Notes: generated from the letters alone by a model not told the origin. Shown: positions 33,371 through 46,694, numbered from the stretch's first letter. The stretch: 64,000 nucleotides of DNA from Citrus sinensis (GCF_022201045.2 NC_068559.1:19909501-19973500); one strand, 5' to 3'. Made by a program: numbers and translations.

Positions 33371-35521
33371 ATCAACCTTTGAATAATCCAAATGCCAACT
33401 GCCTTAAACTTTAGTTAGTTTTGTTTCGATGTTACACAATATATTATATAGAAGAATGGGAAAAAAATTAACTTCTTCTTTCGTAATATTTTGAACAATT
33501 AAAAGAAATCGTTGAATGTTCATCTTAATTAATTCAAATATAATTATGCGGTGGTTATAATTAAGGTTTGAAAGACTTCCTGCTTTATAGAAAATGAAAC
33601 TTTGGCAGAAAAAATATGTCACGTTCTCAAATTTGATGCATGCATATCATTTGACGGTGGGTGTCTTAGTGCAATGCTTTGCTCCTGGTCGTCAATAAAA
33701 TTGCAATGCCTTGGTTGACTTTTTACCGTAAGAAATGGTTTGTTAATTGATTTAATAACACGGCTAAGCTTTCACCTGATGATACTATCATATATCCACA
33801 TTCATAATAGGTGGAAGCCAACGCAGCATGGAAAATAACTAGTCAATTTGGAATAATACCATGAAAAGTGGGACTAAAAGAGCATCATTTGCACTGTAAA
33901 TATCTGCCTAGTTCTTTTTTTGTTATTAGTAACAACTTTGTTTTTTTATCATTGTTAATAATTTTTCATTGTATAGACAATTAAATTTTTTTGTTTTACA
34001 ATATATGCTGCGGAAACTTACTACATGTAACAATAATATAATTACTATTAACGAAAATTTGTTACGGATAACAAAAAACTAATGGGAAAAGGTGAATGCA
34101 TGGTGCATTTATTTAATGCAAGATAGGAATCCTATCACATGAAAATATTTATATACGTGTATAATTACATCTCTAACAATGGCAAATATAGAGTTTAAAC
34201 AAGCTCTTAAGTCAAAAAAAGAGACTAAACGAGTATTTACTCTTACAACAACTAACACATTCTCACAATCTCGAGTAAATATTCTAAAGAACAAATTTTA
34301 CATAAATTTATTGTACATATGAGAAAAATATTATTACCAATAACAAAAAAAAAGGTTATCAATTAAAGAAACATATGATAAAGGTGATTTCTTACTATGC
34401 TGCCTTAAACACATACATCATTATTATCTTTTTCTAACTAGCTAGCATAAAGTGCTTGCATGGTATTATTATTTTGAATTGTTATAGTTTTACTATTATA
34501 TTGTAATTTGAAGTCTACTGAAAATGTTAAAAATTTAGATCCATACATTTATAGAATGTACTATGATACAGTTAACAATTCTTATATAAATAATTCAATT
34601 AGTTAGATTAAATATTTTTTGACCCACATGTTTTATTTTTATTATCTTATATTTTTATTCAATCAAAAAATTTATTTCACATCAATTTGTATAAAATAAA
34701 TTTGTACAAAAATTTATTGTTCTATCATGACTCTTATAGAATAGAATATAGTTCGTTAAGTGTTGATATTTGCATAGACAAATCTTACACAATAACGACA
34801 AAACAAATGTAAAACTATATAATTTTATCCGGTTGAATAAAACATTAATACTAAGTTTTAATATAACCTTATAACAACACATAATTTTACAAATTATTTT
34901 TATAGTAATTGTGTCAGTATTAGAACTCTTTATCATTTTGCTAGTTCGATAACTCGCACCCCACTAACAGCAGGAGAGAACATATCATATTTTATTTTGT
35001 ATGACATTGTTTGCAGTAACCAAATTGAAGAAGTAATAGTTGATTCGACATGTCAGTGTTTAGTTTTTATTTTCCTCCACAAGTAGGTGGAAACTTTAAT
35101 GTTCGTAAACTTAGAAAGCCAAGAAGAAATCAAATAGAACACAACAGAATTAGGAGACCAAGCCAAAACATCAAATATTTTAAAAGCAAAAGCTTAACTT
35201 AGCTCTATTATATGATATCACGGTCATATCTAATAATATGTCAGAGGGATTCGATTCAGCTGCTACTAAAGTTACAAAATCTGAGAATAAATGCAAAATC
35301 CAAACACTGCCATACAATTAATAAAATCTCCAATCTCCATCCATGCAGTTAAACAGCAATAACTGAAAACCCTCCTACTAATAATAAGCATCATGTATTG
35401 ACTCTAAAGCCTAAGAAGAAGAAAATTAAGAAAAAATAAAACAGTCTTGTTTGTTGGTGCCATTTATTATTATTATTATTATTCTTGCAGCAGGCGGCAG
35501 CAGCAGCAGGAGGTTGCAGGT
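33371..35521. other. AT-rich spacer, no gene seen
   Basis: No coding potential was recognised. A TTA microsatellite runs at about 35466-35483, just before the DCTPP1 stop codon, followed by a GCAGCAGC-rich patch that probably belongs to the DCTPP1 3' UTR. Confidence 0.45.
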
Positions 35522-36530
35522 TTAATTTGGAGTTGGTTGTTTGTTTGACGAGCCATTGGTGCAGGCAGTAGCTGGGTATTTGATGGCATTAAGTTCAACT
35601 TTACGGAGAGCAGCTTTGCCCAAATCAATGCCACAGATATCAGAGAGCCTTACTAGATAGAGCAAAACATCTGAAAGCTCTTCTCCTAAGTGTATTTTCT
35701 CTTCTTCTTTCCAATCTGGCAATCCCTTTGGCACTTCTCCTTTCCACTGGAATATCTCACTGAGCTCTCCTACTTCACCCACCTGTGACTCAAATAATCA
35801 TCGTGTTAAATCTTCTTAATTATTCTTTTTTGAGGGTCTTTTTGATATTATGGGGGGAGAGACAAAATAGAAAAAGGTCAAAAAAAAACAAGTGGGATTT
35901 TCAAGATTTCTATGATGTAATTAAAGGGAGACAAAATAGAAAAAGCAGAAAGGAAGATTTGTTTGCTTAATAATTAAACCCTAACTTCAAACAGAAGATT
36001 AACATATGTAATATAATATAATCAATCTAAGTTACCCCGGCAGATTTCAGTAATATATGTAGACTTTCTGATTCGAAGATCAGTAAATAATATTAACAAA
36101 GACATGACATTAATTTAGAAAAGGAAAAAAAAAAACCTGTGAGCAACAAATCAATTACGAGCTTCTCTAAATACAATACAACTGGTTTTGGCTGTAATAT
36201 TTTTGGTCAAGTCTTCAAAACCCCACATAGAAAAATAAAAGAAGAAATACGAGTATGATCATCATCTTCATTGAGTCTTTTATGTGTCATCATCAAAGAT
36301 ACCAACAGAGAACAGAAAAAATAAATAAATAAGTGGACTGAAGGGTAACTTTTAAATAACTTGACAAGAAAAGAAATAAATCAAGAATTTTGAATGACAC
36401 GTACGAGAGCCAAAAGGAGGTTTCTTGGGCTGTGAAACTTGTCCCAGTCCCTTTCTTTTGCGAAGTCAGCCATCTTCTGCCTGAGAAGATCAAGACTCAC
36501 GCTTTCTCCATCTCCTACTCCAGTAGTCAT
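35522..36530 (-). CDS. DCTPP1: dCTP pyrophosphatase 1-like MazG-family NTP pyrophosphohydrolase
   Basis: A 128-residue protein from two exons, 36530-36405 and 35782-35522, joined in phase 0 by a GT-AG intron. The family (all-alpha MazG/RS21-C6) hydrolyses dCTP and modified dCTPs to monophosphates, cleaning the nucleotide pool. The metal-binding signature is complete: GEVGELSEIFQW (Glu45, Glu48, Glu51) and, after the loop, GEELSDVLLYLVRLSD (Glu76, Glu77, Asp80). HSPRNLLLALVGEVGEL is strongly conserved in plant homologues as I recall them. Residues after about 115 form a Gln/Asn/Ser-rich tail. The ATG giving MTTGVGDG was chosen because no other ATG lies upstream in frame; an in-frame GTG lies 42 bp further up. 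A GA-rich leader precedes it (about 36585-36606). Confidence 0.93.
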
Positions 36531-38250
36531 CTCTTTCGTTAGTTTTGAATTCAAAGCAAGAGACCAAAACACAGAAACTATTCGAGAGAAAAGAGAGAGA
36601 GAGATGAAGGACTAGGTCATTATATAATGAAAAAGAGCTGGAGAGAGAACAGGTGACACCCAAAAAAAAAAGAATATATATAAATAAATATATATTAGTA
36701 ATTTATTATTACTGGAAAGTGAATAAATTCCTTGGTTGTGCAAAGAATTTTAATTTTTAGACCCCCCCTTTCCGGAAGAGAAGAAGAAAAAAAAAATATT
36801 TACCTGCTATTGCCAGTTCATACTGCCCTGCCCGTTAGACTCACACGTGTCATTATCCTGTAGGTCGTCGTGTCGGTTCTCGGGAAGCCTTCATCCTCGT
36901 GTTCTTGTGGGCCCCACTCCCGTTGCAGGTTATCCTTCTTGTTTCTCCACTGTCCTTGGACTCGGTTTTGTATAATAATAATAATAATAAATCTCCCCTT
37001 TTGCAAAACACGGCAGTGAATTCCTTCGCTGTCTTGATTGAACTGCCACGTCATCACCACGTCAACGCTGCCTATTTGGTCTTTTTGGGTCTTGATGGGT
37101 GAACTTTGTGCTGTTTATTACCTAATTTTTAGGGTCAAATACGACACAAATTAATAATAATAACTCAATAAAAAATCGGGTCCAATTTGCTCATCAGGAG
37201 TGGGTTCCAGCCCTGTCTTTTTCCTCTTTTTTTTTTTTTCAATTTTTAAGGTAAAATTTATTATTTACGCCAATAATGGTATTTTAAATTTTTAATTAGG
37301 TAGGCAATTGGGAGCTATATTTTTATCCGTTAGCAATAATTAATGCTATTCCCTCTTAAACATATAAGGCAAGATATGATGACACCTAAGTTTGTGCTTG
37401 CTAATGATTACTCTTTGGGACATTATTATTATAAAAAAAAAATTTTGTTTATACCATATAATTAGGGTTTTGAAAAACAAGGATGCTCCCATTCAATTTG
37501 AACAACTCTTTTTTTTATTTTTTATTTATTTTCTTTGAGGGGTTTTGGGTGGTTTTGAAAATTACGTTCAAATGACTATGACAATACTTCATGTACATGA
37601 AAAATAATTATGTGGAAATTTTTTGACATGTTACAATCAGTTTTCATCGTGCTTATTACACAAGTGGTATGTGTCCGACAAACCACTTTGTTAAAAGCAA
37701 GACCCTTTGTCCCTTTCATCCCAAACTCAATGCATTTACACTCAAATTTGTGCAAGGATAATTCAAAGGTAGGTGTCTTTGAAACTCTTTTGCTTTCACG
37801 CAATCTTAGCAGATCATGAATCACCAAAAAAATAAAAAATAAAAATAAAAAAATCAAGAAAATAGCTTTTAGTCGCCATCTTATTAATTTCTCCTCAAGT
37901 CACTTATGACGAAACGGAAATAAAAGAAACAAGATTTCTGGAAATTTTTACTTTTATTGAATGAAAATACTAAACTAAATAACAAACTAGAGTTTTCAAA
38001 AAAAAAAAAGTGTTCTCTCTTTTAGCACGTAAAGATAGCTAATTTGTATGATAATTGAGAAAGCATAATAAAATATAAAATCTAAATTCAAAAAATGAAA
38101 AATATATCTCTCTGCGCGTCTTCAATTCTAGGTTGTGTTCACATTACATATTGTTTATTAAAAACAAAAGCATTTTGATAACTGTGTAATGATGTTTATA
38201 TCGAAAAGAGTACAAAATTAGCACAAAAACTATAAGTTAAAAAAAAAAAA
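36531..38250. other. DCTPP1 upstream region and spacer
   Basis: The first 150 bp hold the DCTPP1 leader with a GA run. A mixed-composition patch at about 36830-37100 resembles genic DNA but carries no recognisable protein. The remainder is AT-rich with poly(A)/(T) runs. No further feature was found. Confidence 0.4.
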
Positions 38251-38251
38251 A

Positions 38252-38760
38252 AGTCTTTTACGGAAACTTTTTTGATCCTATAGTAATGATGTGTTATTTT
38301 TTGTGCACCCATCACTATTATCTGATAGCTACATTAATATATATATATATGTATATGTATATGTATATAATATATAAAGTTCTAGCACTTTATTAAAATA
38401 CAGAAAAATTATTTTGTCATATGGTATAATAGTCTAATACAGAACAACTCACACTTCAATAATAAAGGATAGAAACCCTCATCAAATAAGCATTATATAT
38501 ATAGTCTTTTACTGATTTTTTTTTATCCACTATAATGTGTTATTTTTTGTGCTAATTTTTGTGCACCTATCACTATTATCTGATAGCTATATATAAAAAA
38601 AAATTATGTATATAATATATATAAAGTTCTAACACTTTATTAAAATACAGAAAATTTATTTTTTTTTATCATATGGTATAATAGTCTAATACATAACAAC
38701 TTTCTCACGCTTTAATAAAGGATAAAAACCCTCACCAAATAAGCGCTATATATATATATA
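38252..38760. repeat. Direct tandem duplication of about 250 bp
   Basis: Two adjacent copies (38252-38501 and 38502-38760) share AGTCTTTTAC, ATGTGTTATTTTTTGTGC, CATCACTATTATCTGATAGC, CACTTTATTAAAATACAG and CATATGGTATAATAGTC in the same order. Copies differ by small indels and TA-repeat length. No coding content. Confidence 0.85.
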
Positions 38761-39254
38761 TGTATATAGTGTACGCGTATATAAAGTTTTGTGTTTAGGC
38801 ACAAGCATTAGTGCTGTCTGGTTATCTTCATTGTTGAGTAATTACTTTGTTCATTTCAAGGCTCAAATAATAATAGCAACGTACATGCGTGAGTCATGAG
38901 CAAATTTTATTATGCTACTTACGCAACTCGATTGATGAGTTGTTGCAGGCCTTATAATTCGATCTGCTCGAGGATTCAGCTCTCGTATGCTAAATTAAAT
39001 ATGTATTGTTTGATTCATTCTAAGCCTCGATCGAAAAATATATAGCACTAACGTTGCTGCTTGAAATACTAATTAAAAACAAAGCGATATTGTTACGGTA
39101 CATTGGCATGTACCATACGTCAACCTTGTGATTGTTATCAATAATATACGTGTAGTTTTTATTGGTTCGATTTTTGTGTTATCGGTAGCAATTATGAGAT
39201 TGTGCAGTCATGATAATTTACTTTACCTTAACAATTTCCTAAAAACAGAGATAC
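38761..39254. other. Spacer, no feature seen
   Basis: AT-rich, no coding frame or repeat recognised. Confidence 0.4.
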
Positions 39255-39257
39255 TAA

Positions 39258-39520
39258 GGGTGTATTTGGGAGCATTTGGGATTGAGGTGCGAAAAAAAAA
39301 GAAGAAGATATAATTATAAAATAAAAGTTAATAATATGTAGTAAATAAAATTTTAAATAATAATTTTGACAAAATTATTAAAAATATAATAAATTCTATA
39401 TTATAAAATTAAAAAATCATATCAACATATCTTTCAAGTTACAGCAGTTAGTGTTTACCAAACACTTTACTGCTATATCTTAAAAACTACAGTTATCCAA
39501 CCTTAATTACAAACACACTC
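39258..39520. mobile_element. Tourist-like (PIF/Harbinger) MITE candidate
   Basis: The ends are GGGTGTATTTG and the inverse of GAGTGTGTTTG, flanked by TAA on both sides (39255-39257 and 39521-39523), the usual 3-bp target of PIF/Harbinger elements. The 263 bp are AT-rich and non-coding. The short terminal repeats and 3-bp duplication make the call moderate. Confidence 0.5.
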
Positions 39521-39523
39521 TAA

Positions 39524-42380
39524 GAGGAGTTGAGCTGTTTTTTTTTTTTAATATATACAATAATGAGTCTATTACAAATAATTAAAATAATTTATAAACT
39601 ATTGATATAATAGATAAATGGATAAACCATTCATATATTTGATTAAGATGATATATCATCCTAACGTGTGCATCCTAAGAATTGAGCTAAGATTGGACAG
39701 ATAAGGGAAGCAGAATGTTAAATATTGAATATTAGCCATCCAAATTTTGAGGAGAAGAACTTCTCTTTACTTGATCAAATTGTTTAGCCATGTTCGAATT
39801 CGATAGACTCTCACGCCATACTATCATAGTTGGAATTAAAAATCTCAACGAACCCCAACAATTGAGGAAAAAAAATCTTCATTGTTTTTTTATGTTCAAT
39901 AAAAGTACTTGTCCATGAAGATTGAAAATATCCGTTGAGATTTCTTTTCGCAAATATTTTTTACACATCTAAGGAGAATTATGATTTATTAAAATAATTC
40001 AAATGGGGGTCGTTATTTATAAAAAAAAATGCAAACGTCTATTCTGTATATTATATAAAATATATCATGCATTGCTTGTGACTTAATTTAGGGGATTATC
40101 AAACTAGTCTGACCAAACGAAGACATATTCAAGTTGAAGGATAAAATAATTTATTGTATCTGAAAAGCCAAACAGCATATATGATAACTAAAAACTTCTG
40201 TAATGGGTTGAAGAAGAAGAACATTTTCTGACATTTTCTCATAGTTCATGACGCTGTCAAAATTTAAATTAACTTTGTCTTAATCGGCTTGGAGAAACTA
40301 GTACTTCATCTGCATGCGATTGCAATATATATCCTATGCGGCCAGGGTCATGCTCTATGGTAAAAGATTTTGTTTTTATATAATTTTTTTTAATCACAAA
40401 TTATATAGATGTCAATCACTAATCTCAAACTTAATTAATTAAAAGAAAATCACTATCCACAGATCCGATATCTGATAACCCCAGATTGTTTTTCACAGCC
40501 AAACGCCTTCTCTAATTGTTTATTAATTCTTTCAGCTTCACGGGCACCAGGAACCTTAGCACTGAGGTCAATAGCTTATAGCTTAGAGTTTAAAATATGT
40601 TTCAATAAACTATATTTTATAAAGTCTATTGACTGTAGATATAAATACGTCGTTCAAAAAAAATCGTTTGGAAAGATACCTTAGGGACGACAAGGGGGTG
40701 CTCTTTTTCATTGCCAACAAATTCTTTGTCACTTGCTTTTGAAGATGTAATAGCTTAGGCTTTAAGGAAGAAATAAACTTTTGGATCACCATCGAGACAT
40801 GGAACGTTATCGTGGACCGAAAGTGAAACTTTAATCGGATCGTCACTAAACAATTAGAATTGTCAAAGTCTCAAAGATCTTGCTTGTCTTTCTGATCAGC
40901 TTCGATTTGAGAGGGTCACATTCGAAGTTGACTGTTGACTTAAAAAGAGTCCAGGCTAGCTCTTATGAGCGTCGGTGTGAGACACCTCCTGTTAATGGAA
41001 TCTATATATTACGGCATAATCGATTGTATTACCCTCACTCACATTCAAGGATATGTCTATTCTTCACTCATATGTGTGGTCGTGAGAGAAAAAACTTACT
41101 CCTACAAATCTCTGCAATTACACGAACTTGAACTCATCTTTAAAAGGGTTCTTTAAATAATACTTCATTTTTTATTTGAAGAGTCATATCAATAATAAAA
41201 TCTATAAAAATAGAAACTCTTTAAATGAGATTATCTTTCTCTTTTCAATGTTGAAGACTGAAGAGTGACTTTTTCTTATTCAAATATTGTTATATTATTA
41301 TTTATATCATTATTATTAAAGAGAGAGAAGTATTAAAATAGAGAGTAGTTAAATTTAATAAAACAAGAATTTAATTAAAATAATATAAACTTATTTACAT
41401 AAAAGAATTTTTAGAAAGAGAGTTTCTTCTTTCACTTTTTTATTTAACAGATAGGCAAATAAATGAGCAATTAAAGAATAAAATTACATGAATCTTTTTT
41501 AGAACAATTTGCATGAAATGTTTTGTAACCTGAGACATTATACTTTAACCTTTCATATACGTCACAAATTTTAAATTTTTTACACCACCCGTGATTGACT
41601 TTTTATTGACATCATAGAGTTTTGGTGTATATTTCAGTGACAGGGGACATGTTCCTTTCCCTGTGACTTGATCATCACCTATGGCCGGCCTATATATCTG
41701 GGCAGTTAATTATATTCACGGGCTTCGTAGCTAAATTCAGAACTTGATAATCTCGAAGTCAGCCCTTTGATACGACTCGACATAATTAGTTTTGCTTTAA
41801 GGGAAAAAAAAAAAATTTCAACTGTAAGAAATGAAATTTTCTTTAAAAAAAAAAATGAATACAAAGTAGAAATTATTTAGATCGATCCCTTGCTGTTCTT
41901 GACTTTTGCTTATTTTATTTTATTGATTGATGGTTGGTAAAAGAACATAATAAAATCAAAAGTAAAATGACAAGAAAGAACATATCAAGACCAGCAATAA
42001 TGGAAACCAAAAACTAGCTCTCAAGAGTTGAGGATCGCCTAAATTTTATGTACTTAACCTCAAAATTCATCATTTGCCCATGTAGAATATTATCTCTAAC
42101 AACGACTATTATGGTAATTATTCTCTTGCATATATAGATATTTGCACACCTTAAAATATGAATTTAAAACTAAACTACGCTATCTAACTACATTTTAGCT
42201 TGATATTGAAATATGAATTTAAAACTAAATAGCCGTTGTTTTTTGTAATTATAATAGCTGAACAAGGAACGTTTATTGATGTGATGTCATTTATATTACG
42301 TTTGCTTATTTATTTTCATTCTTTAACTAAATGGAAAACTCATACTCCGTTAGTTAGTTTTTTTTTTTTTTTTTTTATCT
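39524..42380. other. Long spacer, no gene seen
   Basis: AT-rich throughout. The stretch about 40860-41150 is less AT-rich but shows no recognisable protein on either strand. A poly(T) tract ends the segment (about 42357-42376). Confidence 0.4.
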
Positions 42381-42383
42381 CGA

Positions 42384-43142
42384 AGGGCTCATTTGGTATG
42401 CCGTATTGAATTGGATTAGATCGGATTGGATTGGATAAGATAGGTTTGGATTCGATAGTATTGGATTACATATATAATACTATGTTGTGTTTTGTGCAAT
42501 ATTATTGGATTGTACGATAAATGATCATGTCTTATATTATAATATTACAATTTACAAGTTATTATTATTATTATAAACTAAAATTTTGTATTATTAATTA
42601 TACAAATCAACCTTAATGATATTAATGAAATATAAATCATGATTTAAATAATTTTTATTTTGTTAAATATATTTATGATATTTTTATTCAATAATCTATT
42701 ATTTTATAAAAAAATTATATTTTTGAATATTAATTTATAATGTAAATTTGAAATTATAAAAATATTAAATAATTAAATAAATTAAAATAGAATGTTAATT
42801 TAATGTGAAATTAATAATGATTTTTAGTATAATTTATTATTTACATTATTAAAATCAATATTTTTTTTATTACATTTATCACATATTACTATAATTTTAA
42901 TATTTTTAAATTATTATATTTAATTGAGTTATCAATATAGTCCAATACTAACTAATCCCATGGCCCCCCTTGAAATAATTTCCTTTACAAAATTGATATT
43001 AGCTTGTCTGCTTGTAGGTACTGGATAACTAAATCCTAATACTTTTGAAAGCACCAAACATGAAAGACTAAGATAAATTTTTTTTTTTAAAAAAAAAAGA
43101 GTTCAAATCTCCACTTTTAATCCTCCAACCAAACACACCCTA
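42384..43142. mobile_element. Possible non-autonomous DNA transposon
   Basis: The left side reads AGGGCTCATTTGGTATG followed by repeated GGATTGGATT motifs. The right side is the inverse of AGGGTGTGTTTGGTTGG followed by GGATTAAAAG. The ends match imperfectly, in the GGGnnnnTTTGGT pattern common in plant MITEs. I could not define a target-site duplication, so the borders and superfamily are uncertain. Confidence 0.35.
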
Positions 43143-43348
43143 AAAGTACGCTTATAATTTCTAAAAGTATATTGACTCATTCAATGTGGGCCTGGAATTC
43201 CTCAACGCTGCAGTCTGGTCCTGACATAGATGAATTCTGGAACTAAAGTCTAAAACAGGGCCCTAAAAGCCTTGGCGTTTCCTCCCAATTTGGATCACTG
43301 CTGAGCTGAAATCAATCTGCCATTGCCAAGTTTGTGCAGTGGAGGTTA

Positions 43349-43475
43349 TTTTTCTTCTTTTTTTTTAAAAAAAAATATATTATCAATTAAACACACACGT
43401 CCCCTATATGAGAATCGCATTCGGACCTAAGTTTTGGTAGAGTGTCCACTAACCAGTAGAGCTAGATCTTAATTA
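43349..43475 (-). mobile_element. Possible SINE fragment
   Basis: On the minus strand TAGCTCTACTGG looks like a pol III A box and AGGTCCGAATGCGATT like a degraded B box, followed about 60 bp later by an A/T homopolymer tract. No target-site duplication was found. It may be related to the SINE at 30955-31827, which has a similar A box. Confidence 0.3.
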
Positions 43476-43999
43476 GTCTAAAGGGTTAATCATTTTAGGT
43501 TTTTGTATTGTGTTGCTATGTGACCAACACGGCAGCTCCAATGTACATAAACTTTACTCAAACAAAGAAATTAATTACCCCATATGTAAACTATGTAAAA
43601 ATAAGAAAGTTATCATATAGCTATTTTGGTTGAGGGGTGAAGAAGAAGTGAGAAACTAATAATTAATTAGGTAAAAAAAATTTAAGAGTTATTCAAAATG
43701 ATTGCCGCGTAGTAACACGTGCCATAAAATAATTATTGGTCCAACACCATCACATCAGCACTGCCGAAGATACATACAAACTTTCTCTGTAAAAACGAAA
43801 AAGAAAAATAATAATTTGCATGGGAAGACACAGAAGAGGCCTTGGTATTGCTGACTCATGCACGAAAAGCAGAAACTAGAGAAGACTAAGAGTCTGAAAC
43901 CAAACTGAAAAACGTACCAAAGCAACCAGTTGTGGTCCTACTGATGATGTAAAAATGATTAATTGTCACAAACTAGCTATACGTGAAGTGGTGACTGCA
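43476..43999. other. Spacer, no feature seen
   Basis: No gene or repeat was recognised immediately left of the EPFL9 duplication. Confidence 0.4.
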
Positions 44000-44380
44000 A
44001 CAAGAGAAGAAACCGAGCACACACAACATGACATGCAGCTGGTAGCACTTGAAAATTTGAAATGGGGGTCCTCTAGCTAATAATTCCATATAGCCTTCAT
44101 GAAAAATTAATTTTCTGGCTCTTTTTCATTAGTTTCAGTTTTGCCCTTACGTGTGCAAATAAATGGATTCAAACAAAGTTCCCCATGTGATCCCTTTTGT
44201 TAGCTTATATGTAACTCCTTTTAATTTAGGGACCACGTCCATGTGCCCACTTGCAGAGTTTTGCTATCTCTCTAGCTTCACTTCACGTACGTATATTTCA
44301 TTTCATCACTCTTTAAACAGCCCCATTTACCATATATCTAACTTACCCATATGCCCAAAACCCTAAATAATTAAATTAAT

Positions 44381-44921
44381 GATAGAGAACTATGTTGATA
44401 AAGCTTTATTAGATCCGTTGAGTATCCATGGTAGTCCAATGACAAGGGTAAGAACCAAGAAAATGAAATAAGCATTAAATGGATAAAAGTTCTCACTATT
44501 ATTATAAACTCTTATCTGAAATTTGAATTCTACTAATGGAATAAGGTTTTCCTTATTGTTAAATATAACATAAAAAGGAACTAAAAGATCCTAAAGTAAA
44601 AAGGAAATAGAAGATCTTATTTCTAAGATAAATTAAGAAATAAAGATTTTACCTGAATTTTTTTCTTAATTTGATAAGATCTTGTTTGTTCTTCATGCAA
44701 GTCACTATCAATCAAATTTAAAAGCTTAAACAATATTGACAAAACATTATCTATCTTAAATACTTATATTCGACAAATTAGTGTTTTGAAAAAGGCATGA
44801 ATTTAAAAGCTGTTCAATTAATGCATTTAATGCTTTCTTCTTTTTCTTAGTTTTTACCCGTGTCACTAGACTTTCATGGATACTCAATGAATCTTGTGAA
44901 GCTCTAGAATCATGCTTCTCA
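44381..44921. mobile_element. Mutator-like MITE in the EPFL9 3' flank
   Basis: This segment is absent from the matching position in duplication unit B, where TTAAATTAAT runs straight into ACAAA. It carries imperfect inverted repeats; the clearest blocks are TTGAGTATCCATGGTAGTCC at the left and the inverse of TTGAGTATCCATGAAAGTCT at the right. The flanking TAAATTAAT (44372-44380) and TCAATTAAT (44922-44930) match at 8 of 9 positions, suggesting a 9-bp duplication. Non-coding. Ends may be off by a few bases. Confidence 0.65.
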
Positions 44922-45694
44922 TCAATTAATACAAACAAACAGATGTTCTTGTGGCTTATGCGTGTTGGCTAAATAGCTAGCCAGGTGGTTTCACATTAAA
45001 GCAATCACAGTGCTTATGAATCTGACGAGTGCTGTTTACAAAAATAAACTATTTTGGTCCTTTTTAATCCGATGATGAGTGCTGTTTACAAAATCAGCTT
45101 TTTTGGTCCTATCTTGGAAAACTAAACAGAATTTCTCAAAACGAATTTGAATGCTGTAACACACAATATGTACTTATTTGTGTATTACATACAATAATAC
45201 AAAGTATATAATATGTATCTTATCTCAATGACCCTTAACTTATCTTGCATGTGAGGTTACAGTTCTTCTGAACTAGAATCTCTTTTACCATCCAATTAGA
45301 GACAAGAAGGTCAAAAAAAAAAAAATGACCATCAAGATAACCTTTCTTTATCTCTCAAATCATTGAAGAAACATACATATCATGAACAACAACAATACAT
45401 CAAGCACTTAATTAATTGATGATATTTTTCTTCAAGAAAACTCGATTTGCATGACATAATCGAAGAGCTGATAATTTATGTGCGTCAAAATGGACACTAC
45501 CGACGAACTTGAATTAATACTCATGTAATAACATTCTAACTAGCTAGTTGTTCAGACAAAAACCAGAGTTGGATTGTAAGAGGATACCAACTCCATGACT
45601 TTTCGATTCAAAAGCTAAACCATCAAAACGACCTTACAATTAATTAATAAAATTTTTGATCTAGCTAGCCAGTAACTGACTATTAATTAATTAA

Positions 45695-46248
45695 TTACCT
45701 ATGACACACACATTTATAATGGTAAGCACTGTTGATAGGGTCGTTTCCTTCAACTGGAACTTGTTCAGCTCTACACTTGTATTTGCAACCTCTACACTCA
45801 TTATAAGTGCAAGTTGGTGCTGTCGATCCAATCATCAATCTTCTTGAATTCCTATTCATTACCTTTGCTTTACTGCTTTCCTATATATATATATATATAT
45901 ATATAAACACCAAAATGCATGCTTCAATGAAAAGTTTTTACTTCCAAACAAGAAAAGAATTCAAACCAATGAATGCAAAGTTATATAGCTAATACCTTGA
46001 AATGAACAGGAGATGAAGGAGAGAAGCTTTGATGACGAGGAATTCCCACTTGAGTTCTAGACCCTGCAAAATTATAAGAGCATTTTTGTTATATTAAGAA
46101 AAATGTATATGGAAAAAAAAAAAAAGATTTGGATAGTGTAAGAAAGTGGGTTGAGTTATATGTGACCTTGTACTACAACATAAGCAGGAGCAAGAAGTTG
46201 TACGAGTAGTAGTAGGAGGACAAAGTTGCATAGTTTAATGCTTGCCAT
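45695..46248 (-). CDS. EPFL9: EPFL9 / STOMAGEN, secreted stomata-promoting peptide precursor
   Basis: A 111-residue precursor from three exons (46248-46167, 46063-45996, 45880-45695) with GT-AG introns and phases that close. Residues 1 to about 27 are a signal peptide (KLCNFVLLLLLVQLLAPAYV). A variable spacer follows, then the mature 45-residue peptide from Ile67 (IGSTAPTCTYNECRGC) to Arg111, with six cysteines at 74, 79, 82, 86, 107 and 109 for three disulfides. In Arabidopsis this peptide is made in mesophyll, competes with EPF1/EPF2 for TMM/ERECTA-family receptors, and raises stomatal density. The mature part is almost identical to my memory of Arabidopsis stomagen. The exon 3 acceptor is preceded by a TA microsatellite on the intron side. 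A broken tandem copy lies at 48545-48897. Confidence 0.96.
45881..45904. repeat. TA microsatellite at the EPFL9 exon 3 acceptor
   Basis: A TA run lies immediately upstream of the AG acceptor of exon 3 (45881-45882 form the AG on the minus strand). A length change here sits where the polypyrimidine tract would normally be. The pseudogene copy has a shorter run and has lost the AG. Confidence 0.7.
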
Positions 46249-46694
46249 TTTTGAAGAATAATAAAAACTTCGAAGGTGAAATGGGAAAAATGGAAGTGAA
46301 TTGAATTATTTGTATTTAAAACACAAAATGTGTCTGATAAGATATAACAGAATTGAAGAGAGTTGTGGTCAATTAATGACCATAAGAGATAGACTGGCAA
46401 AAATCTATTTGCAGTGACCCAGAATCTCAGACAAGCGCACCTAAGGAGGTTCCCAAGCATTCCTAAAACCGACAGATCGCTTGTTGGAGCTTAACCAAGG
46501 GGTAAAATTACTGCAATGCCCTTTGATTTTGCTACATTTTACAAGTATACTTTGTAATTGTTTTGATTTTTTTTATGGGTAGAAAGGGGATTTGAGTCAA
46601 GAAAATCATTTGTATGCCTCTAGATGGGTATAGAGACGTAACGGTGGAGACATGTCACCCACCGAATGAAGAATCCAGACTTGGGAAATGATGA
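46249..46694 (-). promoter_or_regulatory. EPFL9 promoter region
   Basis: Directly upstream of the EPFL9 start codon. TTTAAATACAAATAATTC, about 60 bp before the ATG, is a weak TATA-like stretch. This segment and exon 1 have no counterpart in duplication unit B, where a 3.5-kb insertion takes their place. Confidence 0.4.

Noticed and set aside
37576-37857. 93-codon minus-strand frame and its plus-strand partner 37610-37819
   Set aside because: No domain, no codon bias, and low-complexity ends in an AT-rich spacer.
44163-44366. 67-codon frame also partly present at 47524-47712
   Set aside because: Similarity between the two is explained by the EPFL9 segmental duplication. The copies diverge at their ends with no sign of frame constraint.
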